From Candidatus Omnitrophota bacterium (GTDB lineage Bacteria > Omnitrophota > Gorgyraeia > Tantalellales > Tantalellaceae), in NCBI GenBank assembly GCA_018814505.1, contig JAHIZQ010000081.1:1-12089 (forward strand): 12,089 nucleotides of DNA, given 5' to 3'. The notes under the pieces were generated by a model that worked only from the letters and a program-made list of their open reading frames with translations, did not search any database and was not told the origin of the DNA. A program made the translations under genes and the position numbers. Each line of letters starts with the position of its first letter. Positions within the stretch are counted from its first letter, which is position 1. Below are positions 1 through 6,887 of this stretch, piece after piece.

Positions 1-3000
1 GTATGCAGGAGACAATGTTTATACCTATAAATGTTGATAATTGCGGCGATGCTCAGGAAATGGTAGTTAAACTACAGAATCGTCTTAAAACCATAATTAG
101 CAATACACGAAACTGTAAGGTGATGGGAATAGGACTTGAGGGCGGGTTAGCGCCATATCTTTCCAAGCAAAGCAAAGACGAAAAAACGAAAGAAAGAGAA
201 GAAAGAGGATGGACAGCGTATATAGAAAAAGAAGAAGGAGACCAGGTCCCTGAACAAAGATTATGGAGAATGGCAAAAATGGCCATTGAAGATTGTGGAT
301 ACAATAAACGTGGGAAGTATGATGTCGCGATAGCACTAGACGCCGCGGCAAGTGAAATGCAGATAGAGGCGAGAGTTCTCAAAAACGATGACAATGCCAT
401 AGGTAATTATTGTTTTTGGCGGTCAGGTGACGATACTTTGTATAGCGCGGCAGACCTTTATGATATTTACAAAAAAGCCATAGAAGTAGATGAAATCCCG
501 ATTATTTCAATTGAAGATGGTTTCGCGGAAGACGATGATGAAGGCTGGAAACTTTTGATGAATGGAGACGATAAGGTTAGAGAAGGTTTTAAAGATAAAC
601 TTTTTATCATAGGAGATGATTCAGTTACAACGCGAGATTCATCAATTGAACGCGGGGCAGATTTAGGTTTAAACAATACGTTTTTATGTAAAGCGAACCA
701 AATAGGTACGCTTTCAGAAACTTTATTGGCAATCCTTGTGGCATTAGGTAAAGATTTGCAGATTGTTGTGTCACACCGCTCAAAGTCGCCCAATGATGAC
801 ATGGAAGCGCAGATAGCTCTCGCATGCGACGCGGCAGGGTTAAAAGCAGGAGGAGGCGCGAATACGGAACGCCTTTTTAAGTATGGATCTGTTATGCAGA
901 CCATGATAGAGGCTAAGAAAGAAGCAGAAGAAAAGCTTGAAGCGATGTTAACTGATGAAGAAAGGGCACAGGTTGGATTTGCTGAGAGTCTCATAAAAGA
1001 CATGGTTATCACCGAAATCTCAGCTATGGAAGAATCAACAAACGCGGGAATTCCAACAGTAGGAGTAAAAGTATCTTTTGGTATAAAAAACAGTAAACGC
1101 TTCAGAAAGTTCCATACTTTTACAGGCGCGACACCTGTAGGCACGTCTGCTGGGACGGGAGAAGCAGTGCACCTTGTGGATAGCATGATTTATTTGGATG
1201 AAATCCCGGGGGGGATACAAAATGTGGGCCTATTTGTAAAAGCAAAAGGGGACACAGGAGCATATAATTTTAAAAGTGAAGCAGATCTTAGCGAGAAGGA
1301 TAGATCTAAAATAAATGGAGACGAAAAATTAAAAGAACTTTATGAACGCGCCAGGCGTTTTGAAGGTAAAGGCTGTTTGCGCGCGGCAGAGCATGTGGAA
1401 AACGTGCTTGGTAAACTTTTTCTTGGGAAAACAATTAACCAAATTGGGACACTTGCGGAAGTAGACGCGAAATTACTTGAAGCAGAACGAAAAATGGCGG
1501 TTGAAAAAGGATTTTTATCTAAAGATGCTGACTGGAAAAGCCGTGTGGAAACCATGCAGAAGAAGGGTTATCTTGGTATGAACGCGATATTGTCGCAGTC
1601 ATTAGCTATGGGAAGATTAATCGCGCATATGCAGGGAAAACAGCTTAAAGATGTTTTAAGAGATACATTGAAAGAAACCATGGCAAAAACAATAGTAAAT
1701 AACGGCGGCGCGCAAAAGAATCTTGAAGAAACTGCTTTTGCTAAAATTAAGAATATACAAACGGAAGAAGAACCCTGGAAAGCATTAAGAGATAATTTAA
1801 CGTTTGATGAACTAAAAAAAGGATTACAAAACGTAAATAAGAATAAACCTGAAGGAATGCCGCTTTTCGAACTTTTACGCAAAGAACTTCCGGTATATGG
1901 CGAAAGAGGAGAAGGAGAAGCGCCAGGGACGCTTGAGGATGGACGTCAAACCTTTAATAATGGAGCCGGAAGCAAATCTACGGGTGTTAGAAAAACATCC
2001 AAGATGAAAAAGAATTGGATTATAGCAAATCACATTACAGATTCCGGGATAGAAGCATTTATGTTTTCATTACTTAGTTTGCCTAAAGGAGTAGGTTTTA
2101 CAAGATGGCAGATTATTAGGTATATGTTTTTCTCGCCATACGCGATTTTAACAGTTTTTATATGGGCCATGGCTGTTTATCTTGCGATTGCCGTACATGA
2201 ACGAGGCCATTATATTAAATCCATAAAAATGCGCAGTTTGTATAAAGAATATTACACGGATGCTAAGAAGAATCTTGATAGAAAGTTCTACGATCCAAGA
2301 AAATGGTTTTGGAACGCGAAGATAATAGTTTTAGGCCCGCTAGGGCTCTTTCCTGGAATAATTCGGGAAGGGTTAAACTATAAAATTGCCGCGCCGTATC
2401 ATGACGCGGTTTCTGCAAGAGGTCCCAAGTCGAGCGGGCGTTTAGGATTTTTTGGAATAATATCATCTATTCTTTTGATTAGATACGGATGGGTAGCAGG
2501 ATTCCCTCTTTTAATTTTTATAGGACGATATCTTTTAGCTTTTGGTGAAATGGGCACATTAGACTTTTTCTTTACCGACAGAGGAGAGTATACGAAATAT
2601 AGAAAAAAAATTGGCATGACAGGTATTTGGGGGGTAATAAAATTTTTCTTTACGGATCCCAGTAAGATTAAAGATGACAAACCGGCTAAAAAGGATACTT
2701 CCCGTCCTGACGCGTGGAAAAACCAAATGTCTACAATTAAGAAGAAATTAATTGAGACTAGGATGGAAGAAGTGCTTTTTAGTAATGGTGAGAAGCTTCG
2801 CGCGCCATGGCAATTTAGAAATTCAGGTATGGGCGGCAAACATACTGAAAAAGAATTTAAAGAAAGCAATATCAGTATGCAGGAAATGATGTTTTTACCC
2901 ATCAACGTTAAAAATTGCGGGGATGCCCAGGAAATAGTAATTAGACTGCAGAACACACTTAAGAAAATAATTTCAACTACAGAAAATTGCGGAGTGTTAG

Positions 3001-6000
3001 GAATAGGTCTTGAAGGAGGATTAGCCCCGTATATTGAGAAAGAAAAGGGAGACCTTGTTCCTGAACAGAGGTTATGGAGAATGGCAAAGCAGGCTATTGA
3101 AAGGTGTGGCTATAATAAAAACGGGAAGTTTGATATTGCTTTAGCTTTAGACCCCGCGGCAAGTGAAATGCAAAACGCGTATAATGAGTCTAAACATTTA
3201 AAAGGTAAGAACGAAGAAGTTGGGTATTACAAATTTTGGAGAGCTGAATCAGACGGCAAACCTGAATTAACACGTGACGAACTTCTTGAAATTTACAAAA
3301 AAGCAATAGAAGAAGATGAAATCCCAATTATATCAATTGAAGACGGTTTCGCGGAAAATGATGATGATGGTTGGAAGCTGATAATGAAGCACTATAAGGA
3401 CAAACTTTTTATTATAGGAGACGATTCAGTTACAACAAGGGACTCCTCTATTGAAAACGCGGCAGATAATGATTTAAACAATACATTTTTATGTAAAGCC
3501 AATCAGATAGGTACGCTTTCAGAAACTTTGTTGGCAATACTTGTGGCATTGGGTAAAGATTTGCAGATAGTTGTTTCGCACAGGTCAAAGTCACCTAATG
3601 ATGATATGGAAGCTCAGATAGCTCTAGCGTGCGACGCGGTTGGTCTTAAAGCGGGAGGAGGAGCGAATACGGAACGCCTCTACAAGTACGGTTCTGTTAT
3701 GAAAATGATGATAGACGCCAGAAAAGAGGCTCAAGAAGAGTTGACCAGACGCTTAACCCCAGAAGAAAGAGCGACCGAAGGTTATGCTGAAAAGTTAATA
3801 GAAAAAATGATTATCACTGAAATAACCGCGCGAGAGGAATCAACAAACGCGGGTATTCCAACGGTAGGGGTAAAAGTATCTTTTGGTATTAGAGGGGACA
3901 AGCGTTTCAAGAGCTTTCATACTTTTACTGGAGCGACTCCCGTAGGCACTTCATCCGGTACCGGCGAAGCGTTTCATCTTGTTGACGGGAAAATGCATCT
4001 TTATCAAATAAAGAAACATCTTACAAATTACGAGAAGTTTAAATCGCTGTTTAAATTTGATGATGATAGTGGAATGTTCATGTTTGACAAGGACGTAATG
4101 CAGAGTGATATAGATGCTAAAGAGGATAAAGAATTAAGTGATTTATACAAACGTGTTAATCGTTATGAAGGTAAAGGTTGTTTAAATGCGGTTCAAAATG
4201 TGGAAGAAACGCTCAGTAAATTATTTAAAGGCAAGACGCTTTCTGAAATCGGCAGGCTAACAGATGTAGATACGGCTCTTCTTGCAAAAGAAAAAGAAAT
4301 AGCTATTAACAATGGATTTTTGAAAAAAGATGCCGATTGGAAAGATCAGATAGAAGTTATGCAGAGAAAAGGTCACCTTGGCATGAACGCGATATTGGCG
4401 CAGTCTCTTGCTATGGGAAGATTGATCGCGCATATGCAGGGTAAAGAACTAAAAGACATTTTAAGGGAAACTTTGAAAGAAACCATGGCAAAAGTAATAA
4501 TGCATCATGGCGGGATAGATAATCTTGAAGAGACAGCTTTTAGAAAGATTCCAGATAAACAAGCGCCAAATATGTGGAAAATATTGGCAGAGACATTAAC
4601 GTTTGACGAACTCAAAAAAGGATTACAAAACGTTAATAAAAATAACCTTAAAGGTAAAAAACTTTTTGAAATTTTAAGAGAAGAACTTCCAGTTTACGGA
4701 GATAAAGCAGAACAGCCTCTTGCAAAAAAGAAAGGGCAAGTTAGCCATACGTCTGTTAGAAGGGTTATTAAAAAACTTTTTGATACGAAAAATATGCAAA
4801 ACTTTACTGTAACAGCTAGAAATACTGTACGAGAGTATCTTATGCAGAGCGAGGTAGTGAAAAAGATCGGAGATCTTATTCCGGTTGACAAGTTGTTAAA
4901 ACAGTTAGAGGAGACGAATTTTTACTATAATGTGGATTCCGAAAATATTTCTCCGTGTCTATTATGTCCTAACAGAAATAACTATACTGTGGCACATCCG
5001 TCTCTTACCAATGGTAACGTGTATTTTACGAAAACAATGATAGAAAATCTAACACAGGAAGATTCTGAACTTTTAGCCGTTCTTTTAACTCGCGAAGTCA
5101 TGTGTTTACACACTGGGTTAGAAATTTATGATGGAAAAAATTACGTACCTGCCGAAAAGTATGGAGAAAAATATGCGGAAAAACTGGAAAAAGCTTTAGT
5201 TGGTGAAAGATTAGATAATTATTTGCAACTAAAAGTGGACAACTATTTGCTTCAAAAGAAAGCATATAATTGGCGAAATGACCAGTTTTATGCTCCAAGC
5301 GCGATTAATAAGGATGAAAATGTATTTCTTATTGCTGGAAACATGCGGTTCATTTTCTGGGGAAAAGATCTCAAAAAAATAACCAGCAAGGAAGTTCAGG
5401 AAGAGTATGTCAAGGCGATAAACGAAGAGAAGTTTCAAGTTATTTCGATAACTGATAGTGGTTCGCCGGAATGGGAACAGTTTGTAGAAAAATATAAAGA
5501 TAGACTTTTTATTCCTGATGTCAGGTTAGTTGCCGGTGAAGGATTAGCTAGCCCCGTGGGAGATATGGAGAACTTTTCTTTAGCGAAAAAGGAAGTAAAA
5601 GAAAAAGTGTTAACTCCACAAGGCGCTCTTGATTCAAGAGGCGGTGTGATATTAAAGGCAAAAGACGGCTCAAATTACTTTTTCTGGAAAGAAGAAGGGA
5701 AACAAGCTGTTTCGAGGGAAGAATTGCTTGAAATTTATAGGAAAGCGTTGGAGGAAGAAACTTTACCCATTATGACAATTGAAGATAGTTTTATAAGTGA
5801 CATGGAATGGCAAAACTTTTTGAAACAGCATAAGAATGAGCTTAAGAAGGCTAGCGATAAGACACCTTTAGACAAAATTGCGTTAATTGAAAAAGAAACT
5901 GGTGTTTCAATGTCCAGCGATTTAACCCCAATACTTTTAACCAGTGAAGAGGTTACCCCCGAGATGACGCTTTCTGCGGGCGAAAAAGCAGTGTTGTTAG

Positions 6001-6863
6001 CCGTAGTTGAAAAAAGGTTAGAGGCGAAAAGTGTTAAAGCAACTATTCCGAAATGGTTTGTTTTGCCGAATGATAAAGATCAAGCCTCGCTGAAAAAGCA
6101 AGAAATAGTTCGCCGCAATAGAGAACAATTTGATAAGAAACTTGCTTGGATTGCAGGAAAAAGCGGGTTAAAATTTGGAGATGCTGAAAATCCGCTTTTA
6201 GTAGCTGTGCGTGATTCTAGTCCAATTGATCAACCGGGACAAAACCCTACTCTTTTAAATGTCGGGCTTACCGACGAAACAGTTGAAGGCTTGGCAGAAC
6301 TATTGGGAGATGAATACCTTGCCTATAGATTTTACACGGATTTCATACGTGATTTAGCTGTTGTGTCAGGTAAAGCCACAAAAGATGATTTTACTGATGT
6401 TAATTTAATGAGCATAATACCTTGGGATAGTGCTGTATCAAAAAGGAAATGGCGGGTTCAAACATCAAAGGAGATGTATTCTAAAAAAGTAGGAAAAACA
6501 TTCCCTCAGGATCCGTTCGAACAATTGGACCTAGCGGTTTCACTTGTTGCACTTTGTAATACTAGGCATGATGGACCGACGCGTCCCTTTGAAGTTAATG
6601 CGGTTATGGTGCAGGAAATGAGTCTTAACGTATTGGTGGGAGATTTTGCCGGGATAGCAAGAAGCCGAGATCCATTGACTGGCAAAAAAGAAATAAATGG
6701 AACGTGTAAAGAAGCAGTTTTAGGATCTGAAATTAGCGAACTAAAAGGGCTGGAGGCTTTAACAGAAAAATATCCTGAAATGAAAAACGAGCTGAGAGAT
6801 CTTTTATTGGAAGTGGAAAAATGTATAGAGGACATGGCATTGATTGAGTTTGGTGTTGTATGA
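1..6863 (+). CDS. Giant multidomain protein: enolase-like units, membrane protease module, start of PPDK-like domain (5' partial)
   Basis: Open from the left edge to TGA at 6861-6863 (about 2,287 codons). The ATG at 3 is not the start: it is the Met of MQE inside an enolase barrel, and the paralogous unit reads AGT-ATG-CAG at 2874-2882, matching the GT-ATG-CAG at the edge. Order: enolase barrel B1 (to about 950), enolase N-domain N2 (1005-1901), membrane HERGH module (1990-2720), barrel B2 (2829-3750), N-domain N3 (3807-4700), M48-like remnant (4860-5290), two eroded barrel fragments (5352-5520, 5622-5840), PPDK-like ATP-grasp (from about 5960). Hydrophobic segments occur only around 2130-2560, so that module probably anchors the chain in the membrane. 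Enolase interconverts 2-phosphoglycerate and phosphoenolpyruvate; whether these units do so is inference. The same frame resumes after the TGA with the missing part of the ATP-grasp domain, so this and the next CDS were probably one gene. Confidence 0.9.
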   Translation, partial: MQETMFIPINVDNCGDAQEMVVKLQNRLKTIISNTRNCKVMGIGLEGGLAPYLSKQSKDEKTKEREERGWTAYIEKEEGDQVPEQRLWRMAKMAIEDCGYNKRGKYDVAIALDAAASEMQIEARVLKNDDNAIGNYCFWRSGDDTLYSAADLYDIYKKAIEVDEIPIISIEDGFAEDDDEGWKLLMNGDDKVREGFKDKLFIIGDDSVTTRDSSIERGADLGLNNTFLCKANQIGTLSETLLAILVALGKDLQIVVSHRSKSPNDDMEAQIALACDAAGLKAGGGANTERLFKYGSVMQTMIEAKKEAEEKLEAMLTDEERAQVGFAESLIKDMVITEISAMEESTNAGIPTVGVKVSFGIKNSKRFRKFHTFTGATPVGTSAGTGEAVHLVDSMIYLDEIPGGIQNVGLFVKAKGDTGAYNFKSEADLSEKDRSKINGDEKLKELYERARRFEGKGCLRAAEHVENVLGKLFLGKTINQIGTLAEVDAKLLEAERKMAVEKGFLSKDADWKSRVETMQKKGYLGMNAILSQSLAMGRLIAHMQGKQLKDVLRDTLKETMAKTIVNNGGAQKNLEETAFAKIKNIQTEEEPWKALRDNLTFDELKKGLQNVNKNKPEGMPLFELLRKELPVYGERGEGEAPGTLEDGRQTFNNGAGSKSTGVRKTSKMKKNWIIANHITDSGIEAFMFSLLSLPKGVGFTRWQIIRYMFFSPYAILTVFIWAMAVYLAIAVHERGHYIKSIKMRSLYKEYYTDAKKNLDRKFYDPRKWFWNAKIIVLGPLGLFPGIIREGLNYKIAAPYHDAVSARGPKSSGRLGFFGIISSILLIRYGWVAGFPLLIFIGRYLLAFGEMGTLDFFFTDRGEYTKYRKKIGMTGIWGVIKFFFTDPSKIKDDKPAKKDTSRPDAWKNQMSTIKKKLIETRMEEVLFSNGEKLRAPWQFRNSGMGGKHTEKEFKESNISMQEMMFLPINVKNCGDAQEIVIRLQNTLKKIISTTENCGVLGIGLEGGLAPYIEKEKGDLVPEQRLWRMAKQAIERCGYNKNGKFDIALALDPAASEMQNAYNESKHLKGKNEEVGYYKFWRAESDGKPELTRDELLEIYKKAIEEDEIPIISIEDGFAENDDDGWKLIMKHYKDKLFIIGDDSVTTRDSSIENAADNDLNNTFLCKANQIGTLSETLLAILVALGKDLQIVVSHRSKSPNDDMEAQIALACDAVGLKAGGGANTERLYKYGSVMKMMIDARKEAQEELTRRLTPEERATEGYAEKLIEKMIITEITAREESTNAGIPTVGVKVSFGIRGDKRFKSFHTFTGATPVGTSSGTGEAFHLVDGKMHLYQIKKHLTNYEKFKSLFKFDDDSGMFMFDKDVMQSDIDAKEDKELSDLYKRVNRYEGKGCLNAVQNVEETLSKLFKGKTLSEIGRLTDVDTALLAKEKEIAINNGFLKKDADWKDQIEVMQRKGHLGMNAILAQSLAMGRLIAHMQGKELKDILRETLKETMAKVIMHHGGIDNLEETAFRKIPDKQAPNMWKILAETLTFDELKKGLQNVNKNNLKGKKLFEILREELPVYGDKAEQPLAKKKGQVSHTSVRRVIKKLFDTKNMQNFTVTARNTVREYLMQSEVVKKIGDLIPVDKLLKQLEETNFYYNVDSENISPCLLCPNRNNYTVAHPSLTNGNVYFTKTMIENLTQEDSELLAVLLTREVMCLHTGLEIYDGKNYVPAEKYGEKYAEKLEKALVGERLDNYLQLKVDNYLLQKKAYNWRNDQFYAPSAINKDENVFLIAGNMRFIFWGKDLKKITSKEVQEEYVKAINEEKFQVISITDSGSPEWEQFVEKYKDRLFIPDVRLVAGEGLASPVGDMENFSLAKKEVKEKVLTPQGALDSRGGVILKAKDGSNYFFWKEEGKQAVSREELLEIYRKALEEETLPIMTIEDSFISDMEWQNFLKQHKNELKKASDKTPLDKIALIEKETGVSMSSDLTPILLTSEEVTPEMTLSAGEKAVLLAVVEKRLEAKSVKATIPKWFVLPNDKDQASLKKQEIVRRNREQFDKKLAWIAGKSGLKFGDAENPLLVAVRDSSPIDQPGQNPTLLNVGLTDETVEGLAELLGDEYLAYRFYTDFIRDLAVVSGKATKDDFTDVNLMSIIPWDSAVSKRKWRVQTSKEMYSKKVGKTFPQDPFEQLDLAVSLVALCNTRHDGPTRPFEVNAVMVQEMSLNVLVGDFAGIARSRDPLTGKKEINGTCKEAVLGSEISELKGLEALTEKYPEMKNELRDLLLEVEKCIEDMALIEFGVV
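3..950 (+). other. Domain: enolase-like barrel, copy 1 (B1)
   Basis: Aligned by eye with enolase, the segment starts at the MQEFMI block (here MQETMF) and holds the barrel motifs in order: LEGGLAP (enolase GDEGGFAP), IALDAAASE, SIEDGFAEDD (515 region), IIGDDSVTT, CKANQIGTLSET, VVSHRS, LKAGGGA and NTERLFKYG. In yeast numbering these keep E168, E211, D246, E295, D320, K345, H373, R374 and K396. The Asp of GDEGG is Leu. A charged loop of 21 residues (159-221) is absent from copy 2. The upstream part of this unit lies outside the window. Confidence 0.88.
1005..1901 (+). other. Domain: enolase-like N-terminal domain (N2)
   Basis: Starts ITEISAMEESTNAGIPTVGVK, equivalent to enolase I..I.AREILDSRGNPTVEVEV. 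The mobile catalytic loop SGASTG.HEA is represented by a longer TGATPVGTSAGTGEA (1122-1166), so the position of the Ser39 equivalent is uncertain. Then EGKGCLRAAEHVENVL (enolase GKGVLKAVENVN) and LGMNAILSQSLAMGR (enolase LGANAILGVSLAVAK). About 80 extra residues precede MPLFELLRKELPVYG, which matches enolase LPLYRYLGG...LPVP. It follows B1 after a linker of about 35 residues. Confidence 0.85.
1990..2720 (+). other. Domain: membrane-embedded metalloprotease-like module with HERGH motif
   Basis: A hydrophobic segment (FFSPYAILTVFIWAMAVYLA) runs straight into VHERGHY, with the motif codons at 2196-2210: an HExxH zinc site at a membrane helix, as in site-2 proteases (MEROPS M50). Later features fit M50 loosely: GPLG (about 2334), a second hydrophobic stretch (2445-2557) and an Asp in TLDFFFTD (codon 2562-2564) that could stand for the LDG metal ligand, although the usual NxxPxxxLDG motif is not recognisable. 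The module sits between enolase LPVYG (ends 1901) and GGKH (2832-2843), the point where an enolase chain passes from N-domain to barrel. Active protease or scaffold cannot be told from sequence. Confidence 0.65.
2829..3750 (+). other. Domain: enolase-like barrel, copy 2 (B2)
   Basis: Begins GMGGKHTEKEF, matching enolase NGGSHA with the conserved His (codon 2841-2843; yeast H159), then SMQEMMF (Glu 2883-2885; E168). Further retained sites: LEGG Glu 3012-3014 (E211), ALDPAAS Asp 3150-3152 (D246), SIEDGF Glu 3339-3341 (E295), GDD first Asp 3420-3422 (D320), CKANQ Lys 3495-3497 (K345), SHRS His 3579-3581 (H373) and LKAGG Lys 3648-3650 (K396). Metal ligands and the acid-base pair are therefore all present by my alignment. 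Over the 76 residues from LNNTF to YGSVM it differs from B1 at only two positions. Confidence 0.88.
3807..4700 (+). other. Domain: enolase-like N-terminal domain (N3)
   Basis: Same organisation as N2: ITEITAREESTNAGIPTVGVK, the long catalytic-type loop TGATPVGTSSGTGEA, YEGKGCLNAVQNVEETL, LGMNAILAQSLAMGR, the extra helical stretch, then LFEILREELPVYG ending at 4700. It keeps the Arg of the AREILDSR motif, which is Met in N2. The linker from B2 has the same length as the B1-N2 linker. After LPVYG the chain enters an unrelated module, exactly as after N2. Confidence 0.85.
4860..5290 (+). other. Domain: possible inactivated M48-like protease remnant
   Basis: The segment NGNVYFTKTMIENLTQEDSE followed by LLAVLLTREVMCLHTGL resembles the M48 peptidase pattern in which a surface strand and helix (xVYVTxGLLxLLxxEDELAAVL) precede HExxH. 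Here the HExxH position reads TREVM (5088-5102): the Glu remains, both zinc histidines are lost, and a His lies only further on (5109-5111). A CLLC pair precedes it (about 4951). It occupies the same place after N3 that the HERGH module occupies after N2. Soluble in appearance, with no clear membrane span. The family match is weak and made by eye. Confidence 0.35.
5352..5520 (+). repeat. Eroded enolase-barrel fragment a
   Basis: FIFWGKDLKKITSKEVQEEY, then VKAINEEKFQVISITD and KYKDRLFI align with the B2 stretch FWRAESDG...LTRDELLEIY, KKAIEEDEIPIISIED and HYKDKLFI. The metal-ligand Glu of SIED is Thr here (SITD) and the rest of the barrel is missing, so this piece cannot be an enolase site. It is the least preserved of four copies of this segment (B1, B2, a, b). 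Confidence 0.6.
5622..5840 (+). repeat. Eroded enolase-barrel fragment b
   Basis: GALDSRGG corresponds to the ALDAAAS strand, followed by NYFFWKEEGK, REELLEIYRKALEEETLPI and MTIEDSF, EWQNFLKQHKNEL. It aligns with B2 (NEEVGYYKFW, RDELLEIYKKAIEEDEIPI, ISIEDGF, GWKLIMKHYKDKL). IED keeps the Glu, but the following strands with the GDD, K345, H373 and K396 equivalents are absent. It lies about 100 bases after fragment a, so at least one partial duplication followed the original one. Confidence 0.7.
6861..6863 (+). other. In-frame TGA interrupting the giant gene
   Basis: TGA lies between codons for IEFGVV and NRKTKVAKLNLLQVK, which form two consecutive strands of one ATP-grasp domain. No frameshift is needed, because codon 6864 onward continues in the same frame to 9152. 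TGA is used as a normal terminal stop by the ligase gene (9346-9348, - strand), so a reassigned code is unlikely. Possible readings are a point mutation, a sequencing or assembly error, a genuine split into two subunits, or readthrough. Confidence 0.85.
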
Positions 6864-6887
6864 AATCGTAAAACGAAGGTAGCGAAG

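Noticed and set aside
3..5. ATG at position 3 as the start of the giant gene
   Set aside because: It encodes the Met of the internal MQE block of an enolase barrel; the paralogous copy at 2874-2885 has the same codon context inside the chain.
467..1186. 239-codon open frame on the - strand inside the enolase region
   Set aside because: It is antisense to a clearly conserved domain, has no family resemblance and no ribosome binding site that I can see.
2399..2956. 185-codon hydrophobic open frame on the - strand
   Set aside because: It mirrors the membrane module and B2 start on the other strand; composition is explained by the coding strand.
6861..6863. TGA as selenocysteine, Gly or Trp codon
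   Set aside because: The ligase gene ends normally with TGA, with family-typical C-terminus, so general reassignment is unlikely. The nearby hairpin lacks SECIS features, and the family has no Cys at this loop.
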